Source of the DNA: Cristatella mucedo
Lineage: Eukaryota > Bryozoa > Phylactolaemata > Cristatellidae
NCBI GenBank assembly: GCA_009760855.2
Contig: WPIO01000024.1
Span: forward strand, 487,501 to 551,500
DNA: 64,000 nt
Direction: 5' to 3'
The position numbers and the translations under genes were made by a program. This document shows, piece by piece, positions 47,443-60,439 of this stretch. Under the pieces are notes generated by a model, which ran no database searches, was not told the origin of the DNA, and saw nothing but the letters and a program-made list of their open reading frames with translations. Each line of letters opens with the position of its first letter. Position 1 is the first letter of the stretch.

Positions 47443-47811
47443 CTAGGATAAGCTCAGGCTTTGTATCTTTGCAGTGTCATTATCCTGCCACATCTGTACG
47501 TTCATCCGATCGGAGCCGACGGCAGCCAAGCGGCTGCCGTCGACATTGACTGCAGCAGCGGGTGCGTCCTGCGACTGCATCGGCATCTGCCCCTTCTCGT
47601 CGACTTCCGTCTGCTGGCTGCCATGATTCACAGTGAGAGCAGGTGGAGCAGGTGAAACATCGGTCCACTTGGGCATCCAGTAGTAGGGTATCCAATGCCC
47701 ACGGCCAGGGTAGAACTGCTCGAACGTCTGCCGATAGTAGAATGCTTCCTTGCATTTCGGGGTGTTGAAAGGGTAGAGTCTTTCGGCGCTGCCAAGTGCA
47801 GCGTCCGTTAT
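47443..47811 (-). CDS. ASNS: ASNS terminal exon with extended C terminus
   Basis: The acceptor is cgctgcttcttgctcag. The exon, phase 0, reads [19 protein letters not shown], then [16 protein letters not shown] and [14 protein letters not shown]. In human ASNS the protein ends about 20 residues after PKW. Here the frame goes on for about 70, Gln/Ala/Asp-rich, ending KIQSLSLS. The extension contains a near-palindromic segment. It may be a real tail, or the true mRNA may be spliced within it (a gtacag donor-like site lies near 47496). Confidence 0.9.
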   Translation of the reverse strand: MTDAALGSAERLYPFNTPKCKEAFYYRQTFEQFYPGRGHWIPYYWMPKWTDVSPAPPALTVNHGSQQTEVDEKGQMPMQSQDAPAAAVNVDGSRLAAVGSDRMNVQMWQDNDTAKIQSLSLS

Positions 47812-50800
47812 CTGAGCAAGAAGCAGCGACATTGGTACAACTTAGTGAATAGAGCTTTGTATGCACATGGCAACATATAATATATAACATTCAAGTACAC
47901 AGTGCAGACGATTACTCGAATGTGCACACAGCCTTAAGCTCAGCAATTCAAGACACCATGTGGATGGGTATCTGAAAGATCGCTCCTGCCAGAAATCCAC
48001 AGAAGTTCGTGTGTCAGAACAGCATGCTAATGCAAGCTTCCAGACAGGGCGTCTGCCATACTTGAACGAGCCGGCACTATATGCTCAAGTTATCAGCAGA
48101 AAAAATACATTTATCTTAATAGTAAAGTGCCACAAAGTTTTCTTACAGTTCATCACTGCTAATGTTGAGGTTAGGTGCCAGTTTGATCACCGCCTGCATT
48201 TGTTATCTTTTGAGGCAGATGCACAAACAGGCCCGTAAAATATTTTTAGGCATCCTTTAGGGTGCAATTGGTTGGCTGCAAATCGCAGTAAAACCAGTGT
48301 TCTTAATCCTATTGACCTAATCTTCATGCCCCACCCGGCCATGGCCAAAATTCTCCGGCTGAATCTGCATGCTTTAAACGTTCTGAGACACGAGGGATGC
48401 ATAACTTAGCCTAGCGAGGGTGGCCCCACTAATCAGCCTGCAAAGTATGCACCAAGCATAGGATAGTAGTTAAGTAAGACTTGGTTTTGGCTATCGTGAG
48501 CTTGATCTATTGCTCGGAACGTGCATTTATAATAATAATAATAATAATAATAACAATCATGCACTTGATAAAGCACCCTCGGAGAACTCAATCTCTTTCT
48601 AGGCGCTTTGCATGTGCTGCAAATGGAAACACAGTTGAATGGTGAGTAATATCATGCTTGATAAACAACATGAATAACAGGGTTAGGGGTGACATGCGCA
48701 GGGTCAGCATGCAAATGTGGTTAGTGGCAGCATGCACAGTGTCAGCACGCATAAGCACGTGAACGACGAATCACAGGGACCCACTAAATGCTGTCCTAAA
48801 TAGGTGTGTTTTTAAGTTCTTTTTAAATGTGGTCAAGTCAGGGGATGTTCTGACGCAAGTCGGGAGGGAGTTCCAGGCTTGGGAGCATACGAACTAAATG
48901 AACGGTCTCCAAAGAATTTGAGGTTTGTACGAGGTATTGGTAAACTGTTGGATTCCGAAAAGCGGGTGGTACGATGCTTGGCCTGGTGGGGAGTAGATCT
49001 GAGAGATAGTCTGGATCCAAGGAATGAAGTGACCTAAAAGTGAGCGACAAAACCTTGAAGTCGATCCGTTGCTTGACTGGGAGCCAGTGCCGGTCGGCGA
49101 GAAGTGGTGTGATGTGGCAACTGTGACGCTCACGACAGGCAAGCCTAGCTGCAGAGTTTTGCACCAGCTGTAATCGCCTGATTGCATATGCCGGTAGGCC
49201 AGCAAGCACTTAGTTACAGAAGTCAAGACGAGATGTCACAAATGCATGGACCAACCTAGACGTGGTAGCCTTATCTAAACAAGCCCAAATTTTAGCAATG
49301 TTATGTATCTGAAAGTAGGCAGACTTGATTGTGGAGCTGATGTGGTCGTCTAACGAAAGGTCACTTTGGAACACGACATTTCGAGCTGATTCAACAGGAG
49401 ATATGCTGGCAGAGCCAATTTTGGGCGTCAGCCTTTCCAATTTCTGAATCACACTGGGTTTCCCCATAACTAATAAGTTGGTTTTATCATCGTTTAGCTC
49501 AAGAAAACTTGCTGCCAAATAATACATGCAGCAAGTGAGTTGAGAGAATTTGAGGTGCTCGAAGGCTGGTAGGGATCAAAGCAAAGGTACAACTGAGTGT
49601 CATCCACATAGAAGTGAAAGCCTAGATTGTGCTTGGCAATCACATCAGCAAGAGGGAGAGTGTAAACCGTGAAAAGAATCGGACATGGATGAACCTAGCA
49701 TGGAGCCCCGAGGTACCCCATATTTCAGAAGTACCTCGGATGATCTTTGTCCACTCACGTCAATACTGTTGTGATAAAGGGCATACAGAAGTACTGGCAA
49801 GGTGGGACCTAGCCCCAATCGGATCGGCCGGACAGTGCATGCCAGGCTACAAACAAATGTGGTCTGTACCGAGAAGGGCTGAAGAATTTCGTAGGCATTT
49901 CGGATCCGACAGCAAACACTGGCATAGTACACATAAAGCACCGGCTAATCTGCATTTTCAGTCGGCCTCTGCATGCTGCCGGAACGGGTCTACCGTTGTG
50001 TGTCTCACCCCAAGGAGGACGTGTCAAGAAACGTTGTAAGAAACAAGCAACCAGACCAGAGCCCAAAACAAACATAAGCATCCTTATCCGTAAATGTTTG
50101 TCACTGCCATCTCTATCTAAATGTGAATTTCCCTTTGCTAGCCTATGCATACTGAAATCGTGCATGTTATCACTAACAAATAATAATAATAATACATTTG
50201 ATATAGCACCCTCACAGAACTCAATCTCTTTCTAGGCACTTCACATTTGCTGCAAAGGAAGCACGATCGAGTGGTGAGTGGCAGCATGCTCAATAAACAA
50301 CAAGAACAACCTGGTTAGGGGTGACGCATGCAGGGTCAGCATGCAAGTATGGTTAGTGGCAGCATGCACAGTGTCAGCACGCATAAGCACATAAAGGTTG
50401 AATCACAGGGACCCACTAATAGCTGTGATTCATAAATGCGTTTTTAGCTTCTTTTTAATGTGGTCAGGATGATTTTAATTTTGAAATGGTTTTAATGAAA
50501 GTCAGGAGATAAGACACAAGTCGGGAGAGAGTTGCAGGCTTTGGGAGCATACGAACTAAAGGCACGGTCTCCGAAGGATTTGAGGTTTGTATGTGGCATA
50601 AGTAAACAACTAGATTCCGAAAAGCGGGTGTTACGATGCTCAGCCTGGTTGGGGAGTAGATCTTACATGTATGCTGGAGCCAAAGAATGAAGGGACCTAA
50701 AAGTGAGTGACAAAACCTTGAAGTCGATGCATTGCTTGACTGAGAGTCAGGGAAGGTCAACAGACAAGCTTCCTATCTGGGCTCTCCATGCTAAGTAGAT

Positions 50801-52057
50801 AGAAAGGATTTGGTACAATTATGGTGGTATATACATGTTACATTATTTTTCTTATAGCTATTATCTGCCTACGGGCTGCCGTCCAATTGCACATCATGAA
50901 ACCGTTGCTGACAGCTGCCATAATGTAGGGTCCGGTGGCTAGGGACAATACCGGGCAGCAGTCAGACTTAAATCAGTGGGCACTGACTTAAATCAGGTGG
51001 CATCGACTTCACTCGGGTGGCACGCCCCTTCGGCTACCCTTTATAGTATCGTCCGACCTGGCAAGGTCATGTTCGGGCCCCACATAACAACTTCCAGCGA
51101 CGCCAATGCTCATGACACATCGTAACGATCCCCTGAGCAGAAGCTGCACAATTGATGGCGATTTGCTCAGCTCGGCTCAGACTGGTGGCTACAAGCAACT
51201 TCCCCAAATCCATCACCACAATACCACTGCGTTGCAAGCTTCCTCTACCCCTGCCTCGGAGCAGCCAACGAAATCGAAGCCCTCTACGCGGAGCTCGCTC
51301 ACCTGCTCGGCAATGTACGCCTTCAGCACTTCAAACAACGGCTCTTTTGGCGACGATACGCCGTTGCTGAACGGTACCTTTTGCCTGAACAATATCTCCT
51401 CGGGAATGAGCCCCAGCCCGGAGAAGGCGGTCCGCAGCAGGTACTTCTCGATGCCTTTGGTCGGCACTCGATCTTCTGCCGGTAGAGATAGATAGTAGCC
51501 GGAGAACTCGTGGTCCAGAAAGGGACATCTCAGCTCCAGCCTGGAATGGCAGCGCCACGAAGCAAGTTGTATACAAGTGGCCACAAGTATAGCCATCTGC
51601 TGCAACGATGGACAACCCAGTTTCAGGTCTGAATGAAACGTCTTATGCCCATACCGGGTGGGTATGCATGCATCTAGACGTGTCACACCATCCAGCCTAC
51701 ATGCAGGCCTCGCGACTGCAATGCCAAGGACCACAGTGCAAAGGTTATGATACGGCGACAGACAGACTGACGATGAACATGCTGACTAGCTGGCGTACGG
51801 TAACCTAGACAAATCACGGGACAAATCACTGGCAGCTATAGTGAAGAAAGCACAACCCAAGCGCATTTGCCGCCTGCCATCGACTAGCCATTGGGAGCTG
51901 GCACAAGGACTACCCTGAGGGAGCCCTTGGACGGCGGTAGGGTAATTTACCGAAAAAATGCAACCGTCCTTCTAAACTCTGCAACGAGCCGTGCCGACTA
52001 CACGGCGGAGCAAGAATGATGCCGAGCCGTGTGGAAGACGTGCAACGACGGCCGGGG

Positions 52058-52128
<71 letters not shown>

Positions 52129-55100
52129 GAGGCTGCACGAATATGCACGAGCCACACTGCTGTGAAGTGGCAAGAGCTTGTGATTGCTTACGCTAGGGCA
52201 ATCACCAAGATGTAGAGCAATCAGGCACGCACACGTGCACATGCACGCACACATACACATACAAACACAGAGGAAACCATGCATATAGAATGCAGAGAGT
52301 GCAAGAGAGAAAGAAGATGAGTGAGAGACAGACCGACAGGCAGATAGGATTCATGAGGGATAGCCAGAATGAGGGACAGACAGAGCTCGATACATTGAAA
52401 TACAGAAGAAGGAGGAGGCAGGGAGCACACATCACAGTGAAGCACAAGAGCAGACCCGATCCCAATGAGAGCTTGGCAGAGCTTACTGGATTAATCTAGG
52501 CTGATGACAAGTCAAATATGCCACATGCTACTGTGGTTTTGCAGAGGGGCATCAAGTTTTAAACTTACACTCTTCTTAAAATATCGATGACATTAACGGG
52601 GCTCGCTAAACGAGCAGGCAATCTTCGGGAGCACACCACCTTTCTCCGTTTTGTACAGACTACTGCATTCGCACGAATCGGAGGCCCGACATCGAGGTGC
52701 ACTCAATTGGTAATTAAGCGCCCGGCTAGGAGTATACAGATGGGCAGATTCTGCTGCTTTGTCCGGCGGCTGCATAGTAAACACCAAAGAGCGGCCTCAA
52801 ATACTGCATTCTACCTGCATTTGACAATGAATGCATAGTAAACACCAAAGAGCAACAACAAAGGGCTGGCACCAGTGTTCGTGCAGCCGGCAAGAGCAGC
52901 GAATATGACACAAAAGGAGCAGCTTGTAGCAACTGCCGAGAAGCTGCTAGCAATAAATGAGTAAAACACTAAAATCATCCGACCATATGGGGATCACGTG
53001 TAGAGGCACTTCTCCTCGGTTCTACTTGCTCCCTGTGGCCCTGCCCGAGGCAAAAAATGGCTCTACTTAAAAAGGCATCCCTAAAAGGCTTCACTAGACG
53101 AGGCTGACCAGCCTAGGCCATATACAGCAAGACAACCATTCGCAAAGGCTACGGAACCTAAGGCTGCTGCCGGAACGGGCAACCGTCTGCCTGCATGACT
53201 TGCTTTGCCTACACTCGGAAAACCGGAAGGCGATAGCCGATATGTAAATTTCGGGGTGTGGAGCGATCGCTGATTGATCGCCGGCACCGCTGACGCTCAC
53301 CCGAACGCAGCGGTCATTCTGTCGGCACGCAGCCCGTCGAAGTAGAGCAGGTCGTTGAGCAGACGCCGGCTCTCTGCATCGCCGACCTGCACCGACGGCT
53401 GGCGATGGAAGTAGATGTAGCCCTGGCACAGCTCGTCCGAGCCCTCGCCTGAGAATATCACCACCGAGTCCGTCTTCTGCCCTACGTGCTTGCTGATGAG
53501 GTACATGCCTGTGACGATGTGCGATGCAGCTCGACGCAGCAGCGGCAGCAGCAGGAGGCAGCATGGTCACCAGCTCGGCGTGCGCAAGCCACTGGCTCAC
53601 ACAGCAAGTGTATCGAGGGGCACCTCATCAGTACAAAGGTGCAGGGATGCACGACTTCTGCAACTCACTGCTTACTGGCCTACCAGCCTGTGCGATCAGG
53701 CGATTGCAGCTGGTGCAAAACTCTGCAGCTAGGCTTGTCTGTCGTGAGCGTCGCAGTTGCCACATTACTCCACTTCTCGCCGACCTGCACTGGTTACCAG
53801 TCAAGCAACGGATTGACTTTAAGGTTTTGTCGCTCACTTTTAGGTCTCTTCATTCTATGGCTCCAGCCTATCTTTCAGATATACTACCCCATCAGGCAAA
53901 GCATCGTACCACTCGCTGTTCGGAATCCAACAGTCTAGAAATACCTCGTACAAACCTTAAATCCTTTGGAGACCGTGCATTTAGCTCGTATGCTCCCACA
54001 GCCTGGAACTCCCTCCCGACCTGCATCAGAACATCCCCTGACCTGACCACATTTAAAAGAAACTTAAAACATACCTATTTAGGACAGCATTTAGTGGGTC
54101 CTTGTGATTCGTCCTCGATGTGCTTATGCGTGCTGACACTGTTCATGCTGCCACTAACCACATTTGCATGCTGACCCAGTGCATGTAACCCCTAACCATG
54201 TTATTCATTTTGTTTGTTTTTCAAGCATGATTTTACTTACTATTCTATTGCGTATCACTTTGCAGCAAATGTAAAGCGCCTAGAAAGAGATTAAGTTCTC
54301 TGAGGGCGCTTTATCAAGTGCAATATTATTATTATTATTATTATAAGACTGCGATCGAACGATAGGAACGCCAACTGCTACGATGCCTATAGCTGACATC
54401 TGCGGGGCCCGGCAGCACCGTATTGCCTGCCTGTTTAGAGGCCTAGAGGCAGTCAGCAGCAGCAGCAGCAAACTCGCGTCATTTTCGGATGGCCTGTCCC
54501 AGCTATACAGATACATAAAAAATGCTAAGGTAAAAAAGTTAATGTTAGCTGCTCGAACAGCCTTGTTTCTATAGTGGCAGACGAGCCTCAGAGGCAAACA
54601 TTCTGCTCACAGTAGGCAATCAAGGATCAAGCCTGCTTCAGGAATCGAACCCACGACCCGACTCGTGAAGCGCTAGCACCTTGCCCTCGGGCTAAGACCC
54701 CGTGTAACATGCATGCATGGTGGCAAAGTAATGCTCCAATGAATGGTAGAACCACTGGCCCTATTTGGTGAGGTAGCCTCTCCCCTTCTGCCGGAATAAT
54801 ATTAGCATTAATAATTAGGTTTCAGGCCAACAAGGGTGACCGGAAAAATGTGACTCGCGAATTCATAGTGCTTCTGCTTCCTTCTCAGTCTCTCCAGCAC
54901 GTTGTTGCTTCCAACAACGTCTCTACCTTGCAGCTTTTGCAGCACTCCGACGCATCGGAAGCACTTCAGAAGCCTCGTTCTGGCACCTCTCCGCCCCGTT
55001 GTTGTTGGCGTGATGGCGGCTGTGTCTTCGTGGATTCGCCGCGTCGTCTGCATCAGCTTCCTTCTATGTCTTTCCCACACGGAGAATGTGCCCTTTCTTT

Positions 55101-58100
55101 CAGCTTCTTTCCTTTCAGCATCTTGATTGGCATTCATGCGAAAAGGTACTGGCAGAGAATTTAAAGTCTAGAATCCATTGTCAGCCATTTAACAAATACG
55201 AAAAGTCAGCTAGTCTAAGCAGAAGAGCCGAAAGTTTTTCTGGGGCAACAACAAAGGAGTTGAGGTATAGGGAGCTCAAGCAGCCTGAAATGCCGTGGCC
55301 ATCTTTTAAAAAACCCTTTCAAGTTGATAGTCCTGTGAAGTTCTAGCATTTCAATGTCCAACTTCACCTATGACGAAACTTCCAATCTCCTATGAAGATT
55401 GTGGGCCACAAAGACAAGAATGATTTATCATTTCAAATTTTAATTGTGATTCAAGTGAAACTGATCCACTGAAACTGCTCCTCACCATGCGACCGAGGAT
55501 ATTAGCCATCAACGACGATGTAATGTAATATATCTCTGTCTGCAACTCCACAAAGCCACAAAGACTATGTGGGCGTTATGCAATAGAGTTTTGTTTAGCG
55601 CACTCACAGCCAAAGCAGCTTTCGTTACGAATTCGGTAGCCAACAGACTATATCTCACGCAACAAGGAGAAAGTGGGAAGCATAGCAGAGTCAGGAGAGC
55701 AGTTGAGGTAGTGAGTAGCATGGAAGTAGCAGCTCAGGACCACTGAAAAGGATGTGCCATAGTCGGCAGCAGGAGAGTATGATAACGTCCTGCTCTATCT
55801 ATAGTCAGCATTTTATACTGCTGACTACTGCCTACTTGAATCTTTGAGGACTACAATCGGTCTGGCTGATGAGATTAAGGCCTAGTTCGAATGGAACTTG
55901 TCCGATCGCGTCCAGTCCATGTCGAGAAGCAGTCCAGCAGTCGGATTCAGCAGACTAGTCATCCGTGGTATTCCACGAGGATATCACCCCTTCCCTTTTC
56001 AGGCTGTCTTCTGAAAACTTTTTTAAATGTTAACAAGTCCTACAAGTCGCCACCTAAATTAAGAGTATTAGATGCTGTTTGCACCCTGGCGCCATTAAAT
56101 AGACGACCATAGTCAGCTATTCCAGACGTACAGCAGAGAGGATTTCGGTTTTATTCACTCGCATCGTAAAGGCCTCACAGGGCAATACATTACTGGTTCC
56201 ATTACTTTCACTTGAAGTAAGTTACTATCTTGTCTCAGAGAACACCACTTCACAAAGTCAGCATTGCTTCGGCATTATTACGACCTTCTCAGGAATGCAG
56301 ACTCAGATGAAGTCTCTGCTTTATTGCTTGATCTTTCAGCAGCATTTAGTACAACTGATCACCGAGTCTATCTCGTGGTCTCTTGTCTCGCGTGGGGCAT
56401 AACAGGCACTGAAATAGCTTAGATTCTATATCAGTGGAAGATTCCGGAGTATTGATGTAAGCAGATAAAGACCTATCACCTCCCTTGCCACATGTTTTGC
56501 TGACATTCCACGAACCGACCACATCAGGTCCACAGACAAGTTACAGCCTAGTTTCAGTTGCATCACATTGCATAAGTTTGTGGCTACTTTGACAGGAATA
56601 ATAAATACAAGTTGGTCCATGCATTAGTGACATCCCACCTCGACTTCTGCCACTCACTACTTGTCGGTCTACCGACCTATGCAACCAGGAGCTTATAGTT
56701 GGTGGCACACTCTGCAGCTTGTCTGTCGCAAACGTTTCAGTTGCCACATCACACCTATTCTTGCCGATCTGAACTGGCTCCCAGTTAAACAGTGCATCGA
56801 CTTCAAGGTTTTGCGACTCACTTTTAGGTCCCATCCTTCTCTGGCTCCAGCCTACCTATAAGAGCTACTCTCCAACCAGGCAAGGCATCGTACCACCTGC
56901 TCTTCTGACTCAATCGTTTAGGCCTCGGACGAAACTCAAATCTTTTGGGGACGGTGCCTTTAGTTTGTATGCTCCCAAAGTCTAAAAATCACTCTCGACT
57001 GACGTTTCGACATCTCCTAACTTGACAACTTTTAAAAAGAAGCTAAAAATGCACCTGTTTCCCGTAGCATTTGCTGGGTCCTTGTGTCGTGTGTGCTTAT
57101 GCATGCTGACACTTTGCATGCTACGACAAACCATACGTGCATATTGACATTTTTCATGTTACCACTAACCATATTATGCATGTTGACACAGTGCATATTA
57201 CAATTAGCCATATAAACATGCTTTCTTTACAGCATATACAAAGTGCTTACAAAGAGATTAAGTTCTCTGAGGAAGTTATACAGTTAAATTGTAATTACTA
57301 CTATAAAAAGCATTAAGAGCAGACGTTTTGCTCTACAGGGTCTTAGACTGTGGAACCGGCTTCCACAGTTCTTATGCAACATCCTCTCTCCTGCTGCCGA
57401 AGTGGCGCGCCATTTCCAGCCGTCCTCAGAGGCTGCTTCCATGCTACCCACGCGCTACAGCGACTTTCCTTCTGACTCAGCGCTGCATTTTACGTTCTCT
57501 TTGTTAAGTGAGATATAAAAAAAGTAAAGGCTAGTTGGTTCAGCAACCTCACTTATAGAGCGGCAAAAGAGCAGTAAAGGGTATTACTCCTGCTACTACA
57601 GAGGGTAATAGATTATTGCCTGGACTACAGGACTCAAATCTACGAACTTCCGGTTGTGCAGTTCGAGCACCTTGGGCCAAGGCCTGGTCTGTTGGCTACT
57701 TTTGCATACCGGAAGCTGCTTAGGCTTGGAATGCACTTTGGGAAACCCTCCACAATTACACCGTCTCAATCTTACTGGCATTAAAGAGCTTAAGACAAAG
57801 ATACATATTTGCATACACAGAAACCTTCACCTGCAAACGTGAGCTGCTCGACAAGCCGTTTGTGGAGGCCTCGACCTGCTCCCACTTAGCGCTTTTCACC
57901 AGAGTAAGGAGCATCGCGTGCTGCTACCTATAGATGGCTTTGCAGCACCAAGGTTGCATATTAGGCCAGGTGAGTGCCACGTCCTTACCAATAGATGCTC
58001 TGATCGTGCCTAAGTCGTAGCTCTCGAGGTGATAGATAATGTCTTTGATGGCTGCTATACCATCTGAAGCCGTGAAAATCAACTCGTGATGTTCAGTGCC

Positions 58101-60340
58101 GAGATGCTTTGCGACCTACGACGATGGCTTGAGTGCTTAGCTTCACACAGACAGACGTTCACAGTACATGCATGTCACTGCCAATTAGGGTTCATTAGGG
58201 AGAAGTTAGTCTGCTACATTATGTGCCATGCACGATGGCATTAACGGTAGCAATACAAGAGCTATTGGAACGTACTGCTTGCTTAGCTCGTACGGCTAAT
58301 TTGAAAGGTGCAAGACCATCTAACCGGATGCATTGAGAATGCTTTGCTGTGCGATCACATTTGATCCTGAGAGCCAATATTTTTTTCTACAAGCATCAGC
58401 ATGGTCTACTACCCTCCAGATGCATGCCATAGCTACCGTGCTAGTCACTTCCTAGATAACACAGCAACACAATGAGACATGCATGCCCTGGCTATAAAAT
58501 ATAAATATAGTCAATTTGTATAATACCCTAAGAGAGCTTAATCTCTATTCAGGAGGTCCACATAAGCCACGGGGTTTGAGCCCACGACCTCGGTCATCAC
58601 ATACATTCACCTTGACCTCGGTCGATAAAGGCGATCACCTTAGCCACTACGCCTGGTTACTCGCAGGCAGGCTTCTCCAACGATTTTCCTTTTCCGGTGG
58701 GCTTGCCAAGTCAGCCCCTCAACGGACACCTGCAGCCGACCGAGAGGTTGATGGGCAGAATGCGCATAGACAGACCTTTGGACTCCACTGCTGAAGCAGC
58801 AGCCTTGGCTGACTGCACGGAAGCTGGCTCTGCCAGCTAGGTTGGCCCGCCAGCTCGGACACTGTACCTCATCATTGCCAGTGGTTCGCTAAAATTCACT
58901 ACCTGCCATCTGGCTTCCATATGCGCAGCCTCATAACTGACGACGAACAGGTCTGACAGCGAGGGCTGGCACTTCACGACCCAGGTCGAGGGTTCGAGGC
59001 CTGCAGCAGGCAATATTTTCTAGTTTACTCCAAGCAGAGTTATAGCTGCTAAGGCTCTCCGCGATGGCACACTAGGTAAAGCGGTTGCTCTTCACGACCT
59101 TGGGACTGAGGTCGTGGGTTCATATCCTACAATGGGCGATCTTTTAATAATAATAATAATAATAATAAGGCACTTAATAAAGCTCCCTCAGAGAACTCAA
59201 TCTCTTTCTAGGCGCTTTACATTTGCTGCAAAGGGAAACGCGATTGAATGGTGAATGATAATATCATGCTTGATAAACAACATGATATTGATTGCCGCAG
59301 CACGTTTTTTTAAGACTCTTCCGCTGCTAAATAAATTAGGTTGTCGAATCGGCTAAACTTTACTTTACGGTAGTTCTTGTACCAGTACCTGAGTAGTACC
59401 GAGTCCTACAGAAATCAAGTTCTTTTTTAGTCTGCTAGAGGACGATGGCAGCAGTTGCCTGCCACTTGCTCGGTTATATGCAATTTTGAAATACAATTTA
59501 AATGATCCAATGGTCTATTTTGAGATCTAAGACTTATTTTGAAGCTTACGCTACTTAAAGTGACAAAACTGCAAACTTGACTATTCCTTTCTGCTACGAG
59601 GTAGCACGTCACAAGTCTCACATTCCCTCTCCTTCGAGTCTCATAAGGCCTTCTGATGTCGTGAATAACTCCGAGACGCCAAGGAGGAGAAAGGTAGAGA
59701 AAGAAATGGAAAGACGGAGATCAAGACAGACATCGAGAGCTGAGAGGGAGACAGAGGTAGCAAGAGTTGGTGAGCCGTGATGGCACACTAGGTAAGGCGG
59801 TTGCTTTCACGACCTCGTTCCCGAGGTCGTGGGTTCGTTTCCTGCGGTGAGCGATCCTTTATCGCCACTGCAAGGTGGTGAAAGCCGCAAAGGCTCTTCT
59901 GTCGCTATACAAAAAGAGGCTGTTTAATCAGCTAGGATTTTATTTTTAAGAGTCAGATAGAGGCACACGAAAGACAGAGAGTGGCAGACAGACAGACGAG
60001 ATTCAGATACGAACCAGACAGACAGTGACAATGCCAGGGAGTGGGCAGTGGAGCATTTGATTTGCCCTCTTCCTCAAGCAAGGGGCAGCAAGCTCTAAAC
60101 CTAGGCCACCCTGTACCTATCTCCCTCCAATCCTCCGACCATCACCACCGACAAAATTATGCCCTACGTCCAGTTAAAGAGCAACTGCAGAGTGCATGTC
60201 AAATAAATACTATGATTGTGCACTATAATTTTTCATTACTTGTGGTCTTGCACTCTACATAAAAACCATGGTTCTGCCACAGTAAACATATACAAAACAG
60301 ATATGGAGAGAGATCCGGAAGGAGAGAGATAGACAAAGAT

Positions 60341-60439
<99 letters not shown>

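Noticed and set aside
54808-55346. Overlapping ORFs on both strands (up to 109 codons)
   Set aside because: Neither strand has supporting splice sites or a domain match; left as unassigned intron sequence.
59774-59860. Possible functional tRNA gene
   Set aside because: A-box- and B-box-like elements are present, but the acceptor and anticodon stems do not form, and related copies occur nearby; it is a tRNA-derived SINE.
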